This document shows, in pieces, positions 26,343 to 33,685 of a stretch of 64,000 nt of DNA. Location: positions 124,001 to 188,000 of the forward strand of contig CAZXKO010000038.1 of NCBI GenBank assembly GCA_964641665.1. Direction: 5' to 3'. Position numbers and translations under genes: made by a program. Position 1 is the first letter of the stretch. Each line of letters opens with the position of its first letter. Source of the stretch: Gp1-AA133 sp964641665 (GTDB lineage Bacteria > Acidobacteriota > Terriglobia > Terriglobales > Acidobacteriaceae). The notes under the pieces are model-generated. The model saw only the letters and a list, made by a program, of their open reading frames with translations, did no database searches and had not been told where the DNA came from.

Positions 26343-26858
26343 ATGAGCGAAAGACCTGTCCGTCTGGGGCAGCGCGAACAACAGATCGTCGAACTGCTCT
26401 TGCAAGGTTGCGACAACGACGAAATCGCTCGACAACTCAATATGGCTCGTCGAACGGTGAAGGCCCATTTCAACCGTTTGTTCCTGCGATTCGGAATCAC
26501 CAGCGGCATCAAGCGAGTAAAACTCGCGACACTCTTGTACCGGAGGCAGTTATGTTTGGAGGCGAACGCTACGGAAAACGGATACCCAGTGAACGAGAGA
26601 GTAGAGTTATTGAACTTGTTGCCCAGGGACTCAAGAACAAAGAAGTCGCCGACGAAATCGGAACCACTGAACACGTCGTCAAGAACTATCTCCGAGTCAT
26701 CTACGACAAACTCGGACTCTGGAATCGGGTCGAACTCGCCCTCTGGTACGAAGCCCGCAGATTTGAGCAAATCGCCAGAGCTTGAACCACTGGAGGCTTG
26801 GGAACACAGCGTCCTGGGCCTAAGCCCGGCTTCTCCTTCGGGGACACCACACCGGTAG
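26343..26858 (+). CDS. LuxR-type HTH protein, first member of overlapping pair 1
   Basis: The ORF has 171 codons. Residues 5-68 form a complete LuxR/GerE helix-turn-helix (REQQIVELLLQGCDNDEIAR then RRTVKAHFNRLFLRFGI), with no receiver or sensor domain. It matches the first gene of pair 2 (36871-37113), including the GIT-x-G-x-KRVKLAT end of the domain. The last 100 residues are low-complexity Ser/Thr/Pro-rich. They overlap, in another frame, the whole of the second HTH gene (26552-26785), so this tail is probably a by-product of that gene's sequence. The pair-2 counterpart stops after 80 residues. An AGGGGG ribosome-binding site lies before the ATG. It is probably a DNA-binding regulator of unknown targets. 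Confidence 0.75.
   Translation: MSERPVRLGQREQQIVELLLQGCDNDEIARQLNMARRTVKAHFNRLFLRFGITSGIKRVKLATLLYRRQLCLEANATENGYPVNERVELLNLLPRDSRTKKSPTKSEPLNTSSRTISESSTTNSDSGIGSNSPSGTKPADLSKSPELEPLEAWEHSVLGLSPASPSGTPHR
26552..26785 (+). CDS. LuxR-type HTH protein nested out of frame, second member of pair 1
   Basis: The product has 77 residues and lies wholly inside the upstream ORF in a different frame. It is almost entirely one LuxR/GerE domain: ESRVIELVAQGLKNKEVADE then TTEHVVKNYLRVIYDKLGLW. An excellent ribosome-binding site (CGGAGG) sits 5 bases before the ATG. The protein matches the second gene of pair 2 (37092-37373) across the whole domain, including IGTTE-x-VVKNYLR and DKLG-x-W-x-R-x-ELAL. That conservation shows this frame is the real coding frame here. 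The VVKNYLR recognition helix differs from the RTVK-type helix of its partner, so the two could bind different half-sites, perhaps as a heterodimer. Confidence 0.8.
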   Translation: MFGGERYGKRIPSERESRVIELVAQGLKNKEVADEIGTTEHVVKNYLRVIYDKLGLWNRVELALWYEARRFEQIARA

Positions 26859-26886
26859 GTAAAACAAATCAGATCAGCGTTTTGAC

Positions 26887-26922
26887 GGCTGCCCGGTAGT
26901 CTTACGGGCAGCCTGATGTTTT
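26887..26922. terminator. Hairpin terminator between convergent genes
   Basis: A perfect 9-bp stem, GGCTGCCCG/CGGGCAGCC (26887-26895 and 26905-26913), has a 9-base loop. On the + strand it is followed by TGATGTTTT. It ends the HTH transcription unit and overlaps the last codons of the convergent gene. Confidence 0.6.
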
Positions 26923-28065
26923 AAGCTCCCGGAGCCGCGTGACCGCTTCCGGGATCTGCTTGCGCGCGGCCGCCATCAACAATATCCGGGCCTGATCGCA
27001 ATTCTTGGGCACGCCGTCCCCCGCCAGATACAACTCCGACAGCAAGAGCACGGCGGTGGTGTTTTCCTTCCGCACCGCTGCCCACAAAAAAGTGGCCGCT
27101 GCCGCACTGTCACGTGGCCGTTTCTTGCCCGTCAGGTAATCCTGCGCGGTTGCCAGTTCAACCGACCCGCTCGCTGTCGCGGGAATCGCGGGCGAGGGCA
27201 GAGGCGTTTCTGGTTTGCGAGGAACCGCCGTTACAACCACGCTGTTTGGGCGTGATGCGGTGACCCCTGGACGAGGTGATGTGGCCGCGGGCGGATCTGT
27301 TGCCACGACCACTGAACTCGGCATCGGCTGAGAGGGAACTGGCGCCGGCGCGGGATCTGGTGCCGACACCCGAGCAGGCTTTTCTGCGACGACGCTGGCG
27401 GCCGGAACAGTTTGAGGCGTCGGCTGGCTCGCGTTCGAACGTCGCGAATTGGCGTAATAGAGAAGCGCCAGGAACACCACGCCCACCAATGCGACTCCGT
27501 ACTTGGCCGGGTTCCACCGACGCGAGGCTGCCTTGAGAGCGAGATTCCTGTCGCGCAACCACTGGATTTCAGTAGTGCCGTTGCCGTTGGACGGCCGCGA
27601 CGGCGTTTCCTCAAGTACCTCCGCGAACAGCGAAAGCGTGGGGAAAACGGGCTCGGGAACATTCTCGGCCGGACCGGCCTCTGTGGTGAACGGAGGCACT
27701 TCGGCATAGGCGGTGCCGCTTTGTTGCTCAGACAGCAGAGGCGATCCGCACATCCCGCAAAAGCGTTGGCCCGGGCTACTTGGATGTCCGCACTCCGTGC
27801 AGTCGCCGGGCTCGACTGCGACTGGCCTCTTCGGAACCTCGTAAATCGCCGCGGATGCCGGCGAAGGCGGGAGGGGTCCAGCCTCTGCCTCGAGTTCGCG
27901 CAGTAATTCGACGACAGCCTGCTCGCGCTTTTCCGGGGGAGTGGTGAAATAGACCTGTGCCCAGCGGCCCAGATTGCGGCCCAAGGTGGGGTTCTGCATG
28001 GGGTTCAACTCAGGATTGGGCAGGTCGGTGAGGCGATCGGGACTCTTTTCCTGAGGCTGCGCCAA
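26902..28065 (-). CDS. Zinc-ribbon, single-pass membrane protein with Sel1-like C-terminus
   Basis: The product has 387 residues and no named family. In order: a short helical segment with PPEKREQAVVELLRELEAE (residues about 43-61); a zinc ribbon CTECGHPSSPGQRFCGMCG (about 89-107); one membrane helix (YGVALVGVVFLALLYYA, about 190-206); a Pro/Ala/Val-rich linker of about 90 residues; and a C-terminal helical segment (LLLSELYLAGDGVPKNCDQA) of the kind seen in one Sel1/TPR repeat. The ribbon would be cytoplasmic and the Sel1-like part periplasmic. It may scaffold envelope proteins. The next gene (28178-29869) encodes the same ribbon-plus-one-helix layout, which suggests a functional pair. Confidence 0.7.
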   Translation of the reverse strand: MAQPQEKSPDRLTDLPNPELNPMQNPTLGRNLGRWAQVYFTTPPEKREQAVVELLRELEAEAGPLPPSPASAAIYEVPKRPVAVEPGDCTECGHPSSPGQRFCGMCGSPLLSEQQSGTAYAEVPPFTTEAGPAENVPEPVFPTLSLFAEVLEETPSRPSNGNGTTEIQWLRDRNLALKAASRRWNPAKYGVALVGVVFLALLYYANSRRSNASQPTPQTVPAASVVAEKPARVSAPDPAPAPVPSQPMPSSVVVATDPPAATSPRPGVTASRPNSVVVTAVPRKPETPLPSPAIPATASGSVELATAQDYLTGKKRPRDSAAAATFLWAAVRKENTTAVLLLSELYLAGDGVPKNCDQARILLMAAARKQIPEAVTRLRELKTSGCP

Positions 28066-28177
28066 TGATAGTTTCTCCGAAGCGGGGCTTCAATTATTGC
28101 ACTCCCAAGGCCGCTGGTTGTCAATCGGGAGAAAGGTGGAAAACCAGCTCCTCCCGAGGGTTTTCGCTTCGCAGGTC

Positions 28178-29869
28178 TCAGTCGCAAACCTTGTGCTGCG
28201 CGGGTTCGAACTGATCCAACTGCGCATCATGCTGGCTGGCGATTCTCCCGTGCGGGGTTTTTCCGTACTGTTCGGAACCCGGGCAGTAGTACTGGGCAGT
28301 ATGTACATCCACCCACACGGGAATGTTTGGATTTCCAGTGTAGGCCGGAGCTGGGGGTGGCTCGGCCAGACCGATACTTACCATGAACTGCTCAAACATG
28401 CTCAGTTGCGGCGCGGGTGGTGGAGCCGGCTTGCGCTTTGATTTCGCGGGAGCGTTCGCGGCGGCAGCGGGGTTGGTGGCCGCCTGGGGACTTCCCGTGT
28501 TCGCTGAAGTGGTGGGGCGGTTGGATGAGACGGCCCAGATGATCGTGATCACGAACAGGATTCCGGCCGCGATCAGCGCCACATCGCCCGGGTGCTTGCG
28601 CAGAAGACCGCGTTGTTTCTCGAGGAATCCCTTGAGCTGCACGGCGGGCGGCGACACCGCGATCGAACGAAACCAGACCCGCGGCTCAGGGTTTTTCTCT
28701 GCGACCGGAATCGGTTCCGGTGGTTCTTCCACGGGATCGACGTCAAGCTCCTCCCGAGGCATAGGGGCGGCGAAATTCGTGTCCGGCTCGGGAAGTGCCG
28801 CCCGCTCGAAGGGCGCGGGCGGAGGATTCATGGCAGCCGGCTTCTCGGGAAGAATGAAGCTATCTGACTCCGCACTTGGCGGCGCAGGAGAGTCGACAGC
28901 CTTGATCACGGACTCAGCCAGGTCCTGCTCATCTTCGGACGCGCTCAACTGACTGCCGATCTTCTTGAGGTTCCAGAGTGTCGCCCACTTACTCTGGAGA
29001 TCGCTCCTGAGAGTGGCGCTGCGCGAGGTGCCGCAATCTCCACAAAAGACTTCTCCGGCCGCCAGTTCGTGTCCGCAGTGCTGGCAATACGAGGCCTCCA
29101 GCGGAGTTTCAGCCGTGCTGTCGGGCGAAGCCCCCGCACTCGGTTCCTGCGCCAGACGCGCCAGTTGCGGCTTGATTTGCTCGAGCACCTGCAGCATGGA
29201 GGCCCGCTCTGCGGCGACTCCTTTGCGCCACTCTTCTTCCGCCGCATGCGTGAGAGCTTCCGTAACCAATCCGGCCATGAGCTGGCAGGTGCGTACGTCG
29301 TTCTCATGGAAGGCGTTGGGCTTGGCAAAGACCAACTCGAGCGTGCCCGACGTCTTGCCATCGTGGAACACAGGCACGGCGATCAGGGAACCGATCCCGA
29401 GTCTTCGAGTGATCTCGGGATTGACGAGGAAGTCGGTGTCCGCGTCGGTGCAGCGCAGGATGGCGTTGTGCACCAGCGTGGCCGCCGAAAGAGTAGCCTC
29501 GGCCCTAAGGGTGGCGCCGGCCTGCGGAGAAAGGGAACCGCTTGCGGCGCGATAGACGATCTTGTCCTGGTCGAGAATCCCGATCGCGGCGCCCTGTGCA
29601 CCGGTGATCTTGCGAAGGCGCTCGACCACCAGATTCATGGCGCCTGCCAGGTCGAGGTGACTGCTGTGAATCTGATGCTGAGTTTCGACGATCTCGGCGA
29701 GCGTGTTGGCGGAGTCGGAGTCGGTGCCCGGTTGGGATCCTGGGGCGGAGGACGGCTCACCGTCGTGGCGATCCTGATGCTTCTGGACGACGTAGGCCGC
29801 GGCCAGCAACTTCTGGAAAGTTACCTCGTCCAGGACGGGCGCGCCCTCTTTGTCGGGAGATGAGCTCAT
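28178..29869 (-). CDS. GAF-domain, zinc-ribbon, single-pass membrane protein
   Basis: The product has 563 residues. A GAF domain at about 60-215 (LVVERLRKITGAQGAAIGIL and SLIAVPVFHDGKTSGTLELV) is followed by a zinc ribbon CQHCGHELAAGEVFCGDCG at about 263-281. A Pro-rich acidic linker, one membrane helix (DVALIAAGILFVITIIWAV, about 437-455) and an Ala/Pro linker come next. The C-terminal motif VWVDVHTAQYYCPGSEQYGK resembles the short 'YHxPG..YGkT..G' module found at the ends of varied bacterial proteins. The GAF ligand is unknown. Cytoplasmic sensing linked to a periplasmic tail is a reasonable guess. It is transcribed in line with the zinc-ribbon gene downstream, with a gap of 112 bases. Confidence 0.75.
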   Translation of the reverse strand: MSSSPDKEGAPVLDEVTFQKLLAAAYVVQKHQDRHDGEPSSAPGSQPGTDSDSANTLAEIVETQHQIHSSHLDLAGAMNLVVERLRKITGAQGAAIGILDQDKIVYRAASGSLSPQAGATLRAEATLSAATLVHNAILRCTDADTDFLVNPEITRRLGIGSLIAVPVFHDGKTSGTLELVFAKPNAFHENDVRTCQLMAGLVTEALTHAAEEEWRKGVAAERASMLQVLEQIKPQLARLAQEPSAGASPDSTAETPLEASYCQHCGHELAAGEVFCGDCGTSRSATLRSDLQSKWATLWNLKKIGSQLSASEDEQDLAESVIKAVDSPAPPSAESDSFILPEKPAAMNPPPAPFERAALPEPDTNFAAPMPREELDVDPVEEPPEPIPVAEKNPEPRVWFRSIAVSPPAVQLKGFLEKQRGLLRKHPGDVALIAAGILFVITIIWAVSSNRPTTSANTGSPQAATNPAAAANAPAKSKRKPAPPPAPQLSMFEQFMVSIGLAEPPPAPAYTGNPNIPVWVDVHTAQYYCPGSEQYGKTPHGRIASQHDAQLDQFEPAQHKVCD

Positions 29870-30515
29870 TGCGCTTACACCGAACCCCTTCCCGGGGATG
29901 AAGGGGCGATTCCCGCTTATTGTAGTGCAATTGCTACGCCAAAGCAGTCAACCGTCGTGAGCCTCCGCTCCTCAGGAGACCCTTCGGTGGTCGAAGCCGG
30001 GCGATTCGACTGCGTCCCTGGGAGGGCTGAGAGCCGGCGACCTAATCTGAATTGATTAGCTCAGGGATAACAAAGCGCGCTAGAACGCTCCAGGACGCGT
30101 CGCGCGCGATCGGACGACCCCAAAAACCCCTCGACCCGACCCCCAAACGTTTCTCTTCGGGCTCCTGTACGCAATTGACAGGCACTCTACGCGACATCGT
30201 GACCCCCACTCGCGGCCTGAAAAGCCGTTTTACGAGTTTTCAACGACTTAGCTTGTAGTGAACAAAATCTTGGTACTCGACGGCACGGCTTTGGAAACGG
30301 CAGTGCTGTCCCGGAGGGTGAGAACAGCGCTTAACCGCAGAGGTCGCAGAGAACACCCGCGGAGGTCGCAAAGAGAACCTGCCACTTCTAGGTTCCCTCC
30401 GCGATCTTTGCGCCGCTTGGCGAACTCTGCGGTTAAGAGCTTTTTCCTGCCTCCAGGGTGACGCGTCTGGGTAGCCTGCATTCTGCGCGTCAGCCAGTTG
30501 GATGGAGCGTGGTTC
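29870..30515. other. Intergenic region with a large imperfect palindrome
   Basis: These 646 bases lie between the GAF protein start and the RND pump stop. No gene is believable. A ~108-base imperfect inverted repeat is listed separately. The G+C-rich remainder includes runs of C and is otherwise featureless by eye. Confidence 0.4.
30330..30437. repeat. Large imperfect inverted repeat with 13-bp perfect ends
   Basis: CTTAACCGCAGAG at 30330-30342 is the exact inverse of CTCTGCGGTTAAG at 30425-30437. Between them are purine-rich GAGGTCGCAAAGAG and CCTCCGCGATCTTTGCG arms and a central AACCT/AGGTT stem. It could fold into a long hairpin. The 'CCGCAGAGG.CGCAGAG' wording resembles a dispersed intergenic repeat seen in many Acidobacteriota and other soil genomes. 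Confidence 0.6.
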
Positions 30516-33500
30516 CTATCGGTGGGAGGCTTGCGGGGTGGGGATGAGTTCTTCCCGCTCCACAGTTTCGCGACTCAGGTAGTAGTGCACCGCGGGGGTG
30601 ATGATCAGCGACAGCACCATCGAGATCAGGATGCCGCCGATGACCGCGATGGCGAGCGGTTGCAACATCTGCGAACCGGCGCCGATGGCGAAGGCCAGCG
30701 GCAACATGCCGGCCATGGTCGCGAGAGCGGTCATGACGATGGGGCGAAGCCGGCGGCGTGCCGACTGCAGCATGGCGTCGTTTGCGGCCATGCCCAGGCG
30801 CCGGAACTTCTGATCAGCGTCGAGCAGCAGGATGCCGTTCTTGGCGACGATGCCTACGACCATGATCATGCCCATGAACGACGACACGTTGAACGTGGTG
30901 CGGGTGACCAGCAGGGCGATGAAGACTCCGGATGTCGAGAGCAGCGCCGAGGCGAGGATGGCCACGGGCGCCGCGAAAGTTCCGAATTCGAACAGCAGAA
31001 CGATGAACACCAGCAGGATGGCGAGGATGAACACCATCACCAGGTCGTGAAACGACTTCTGCTGCTCTTCGTAGCGGCCGCCGTATTCCACACGAATGCC
31101 AGCCGGCAAGTGCAGCTGGGTAACGGTCTTTTGCACGGCGTCCATGGCGCTGCCCAGATCGACGCCTTCGAGGCGGGCGGTCACGGCGACGTCGCGCTGC
31201 AGGTTCTCGCGGCGGATTTCGTTTTGTCCAGGAAGTTCGGTGACGGTGGCGAGCGCGCCCAGCGTCGCGGTGTGCGCGGTGCTGCTGGTGAGCAGCGTGT
31301 CGCGCATGGCTTCGAGCGAGGCGCGATTGCTTTGCGGAAAACGCACGCGCAGGGTGTAGGCGCGGTCGTTGGCTACGACCGGTGTCGGCGCGGGTTCGCC
31401 TTCCAGGATGGCGGCCGCGTCGGTGGCGACTTCCTCAGCGGAGAATCCGGCGCGCGCGGCCACGCTCGGGTCCACCTGAAAAACTACTGCCGGCCCGCTG
31501 ACCGTGTTGTCGATGCCGTTCAGCACATCGACGACGCCCTGAATTTTCGAGATGTTGTCGGCGACCTTCGGCGCCCACTCCGCCAGAACGTTGGGGTCCG
31601 GGGAAAAGAGTTTGATTTGAATGGGCTCGGGTGCGCTGGTGAGGTCGTCGATCATGTCCTGCAGCACCTGGGTGAATTCAACGTCGACGGCCGGTTCTTT
31701 CGCTTTGATTTCGGCGCGGACGTCAGCGATGACGTCATCGATGGCGCGGTCGCGTTTGTCCTTGAGCTTGACGGAAATATCGCCGGTGTTGGCTTCGGTG
31801 ACGGCGGCCAGGCCCAACTGCATGCCCGTCCGCCGCGAAGTGCTTTCGACCTCAGGGATCTCGTGCAGCATCTGCTCGATGTGGCTGATGACGCGGTTGG
31901 TTTCGGCGAGCGAACTGCCTGCGGGCATGATGTAGTCGACGACGAAACCACCCTCATCCATCTCGGGCAGGAGATCGGAACCGGAGAAGCGATAGCAGAT
32001 GTAGGACACTGCGATCAGGACCACGCTCAGAATTGCCAGCCACACCGGGCCGGCGACGGCGCGGCGCAACCAGCGTTCGTGGAATGAGACGATGCGCTGG
32101 AAAAAGCCGCTCAGGTGCGCGTCTTCGGCGGCCAGCAGGCGGGAGATGGATTCTTCTTCGGGTTCTGTAGAGGCCTCGTCCGTGTCCTTCTTGCGCTTCC
32201 CGATGAAGTAGAGGCTCAGGTTCGGCGTCCAGGTCAGGGCCAGCGCAAGCGAGGTCAGCAGAGACACGGTCATGGTGATGGCCAGCGCGCGGAAGAAGGT
32301 GCCGGTTACACCCGTGATCGAAATCAGGGGGAGGAAAACCACGACTGGGGTGATCGTGGAACCGATCAGGGGAACGGTGATTTCCTGCAGCGCGCTATGG
32401 ATGGCCTGGGTACGATTTTGCCCGGCGTCACGGTGCAGAACGATATTTTCGACGACCACGATGGCGTCGTCGATGACCAGACCGACCGCGGCCGCCAGAC
32501 CGCCCAGGGTCATCAGGTCGAAGCTTTCGCCGAGGACCTTCAGCGCGATGAAGGTCACCAGAACCGTGACCGGGATGACGAGTCCGGCGACGATCGAGGT
32601 GCCCCAGTCTCGCAGGAAGACGACCAGGATGATCGAGGCGAGGATCAGACCGAGCAGGATGGCGTCGCGCACGCTCCGGATCGATTGCCCGACGATGATG
32701 GATTGATCGTAGAACGGGCGCAGTTCGATGCCCGGGGGCAAAGATTGCTGGATGCGCGCGACTTCTGCGTGCACCTCGTCGGCGACCTGCACCGTGTTGC
32801 TGTCGGGCTGGCGGTTGATGTTCAGCAGAATTGCCGGTTTGCCGTTGGCGTTGACGATGGTGTAAACGGGCTTGACGCCGTGCGTGACGCTGGCGATATC
32901 GCCGATACGGACCGGGATGCCCGCCGGAGTGGTCTTGATGACGGTGGCGGCGATCTGCTCGGGCGTGCGTACCTGGGCGTTGATGAGGCCTAGCACCAAC
33001 TGGTGGTTGCGCTCGATCAGGCCGGGCGAGTCGACGAGATTGGTGCGGCGGACGGCCTCGAGAATGTCAGGCACGGTGATCCCGGCGAGCTGGAGTCGTG
33101 CCGGGTCGGGAGTGATGTAGAACTCCGGCTCCTGGCCTCCCTGCACGAGAACGGTAGACACACCGTCCAGACGATTGAGACGCGGCTTGATTTCATAAGT
33201 CGCCATCTCCCACAGCCTGGTCGGCGGCATGTTTTCGGACGTCAGGCTGTAGCCAAGGATGGGAAAGCTGGCGAAGGTCATGCGATGGGCTTCGATCTTC
33301 GCGGTGGCGGGGAGTTCGGGCTGGACGCGGGAGATCGCCGCATTCACGTATTGCAGCGTCTGGAACATGTCGATGTCCCAGCGGAAGAACAGGTCAACTT
33401 CAGCGGAGCCTCGGCTCGTAATGGAGCGGACCTGGAGCAGGCCGGGAACGCTATTGACGGTTTCTTCAATGGGGCGGGTGATGGTGACCATCATCTGGTC

Positions 33501-33680
33501 GATGGGCATCACGCCGTTGTCGACCGCGATCAGGATGCGGGGAAAGTTCGTCGACGGAAACACGGATACCGGAATCGTGAAGGCGAGGTAGGCCCCCAGC
33601 AGGGCGAGCGTCAGGATCAGGAAGATCACCGAGCGGGAGTGCTTGGCGAACCAGTACGAGTTGTCGGTGTGATTCGACAC
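30516..33680 (-). CDS. RND family efflux pump, inner-membrane permease
   Basis: The product has 1054 residues, the usual length for an AcrB/HAE1-type pump. It has a first membrane helix (SVIFLILTLALLGAYLAF), a large periplasmic porter domain, helices TM2-6 with the proton-relay motif GLVIDDAIVVVEN at about residues 402-414, a cytoplasmic linker, a second periplasmic loop and helices 8-12 ending MVLSLIITPAVHYYL. It takes substrates from the periplasm or membrane and drives them out using the proton gradient, with the adaptor and TolC-like protein upstream. The start is a GTG at 33680, 5 bases after the adaptor stop. Some metal (Cus/Czc) pumps are distant relatives, and the substrate is unknown. 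Confidence 0.92.
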   Translation of the reverse strand: MSNHTDNSYWFAKHSRSVIFLILTLALLGAYLAFTIPVSVFPSTNFPRILIAVDNGVMPIDQMMVTITRPIEETVNSVPGLLQVRSITSRGSAEVDLFFRWDIDMFQTLQYVNAAISRVQPELPATAKIEAHRMTFASFPILGYSLTSENMPPTRLWEMATYEIKPRLNRLDGVSTVLVQGGQEPEFYITPDPARLQLAGITVPDILEAVRRTNLVDSPGLIERNHQLVLGLINAQVRTPEQIAATVIKTTPAGIPVRIGDIASVTHGVKPVYTIVNANGKPAILLNINRQPDSNTVQVADEVHAEVARIQQSLPPGIELRPFYDQSIIVGQSIRSVRDAILLGLILASIILVVFLRDWGTSIVAGLVIPVTVLVTFIALKVLGESFDLMTLGGLAAAVGLVIDDAIVVVENIVLHRDAGQNRTQAIHSALQEITVPLIGSTITPVVVFLPLISITGVTGTFFRALAITMTVSLLTSLALALTWTPNLSLYFIGKRKKDTDEASTEPEEESISRLLAAEDAHLSGFFQRIVSFHERWLRRAVAGPVWLAILSVVLIAVSYICYRFSGSDLLPEMDEGGFVVDYIMPAGSSLAETNRVISHIEQMLHEIPEVESTSRRTGMQLGLAAVTEANTGDISVKLKDKRDRAIDDVIADVRAEIKAKEPAVDVEFTQVLQDMIDDLTSAPEPIQIKLFSPDPNVLAEWAPKVADNISKIQGVVDVLNGIDNTVSGPAVVFQVDPSVAARAGFSAEEVATDAAAILEGEPAPTPVVANDRAYTLRVRFPQSNRASLEAMRDTLLTSSTAHTATLGALATVTELPGQNEIRRENLQRDVAVTARLEGVDLGSAMDAVQKTVTQLHLPAGIRVEYGGRYEEQQKSFHDLVMVFILAILLVFIVLLFEFGTFAAPVAILASALLSTSGVFIALLVTRTTFNVSSFMGMIMVVGIVAKNGILLLDADQKFRRLGMAANDAMLQSARRRLRPIVMTALATMAGMLPLAFAIGAGSQMLQPLAIAVIGGILISMVLSLIITPAVHYYLSRETVEREELIPTPQASHR

Positions 33681-33685
33681 GAGTT

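Noticed and set aside
26023..26346. 107-codon ORF ending on the start of HTH gene 1
   Set aside because: No ribosome-binding site or domain; the tandem repeat and an A-rich run make up part of its sequence.
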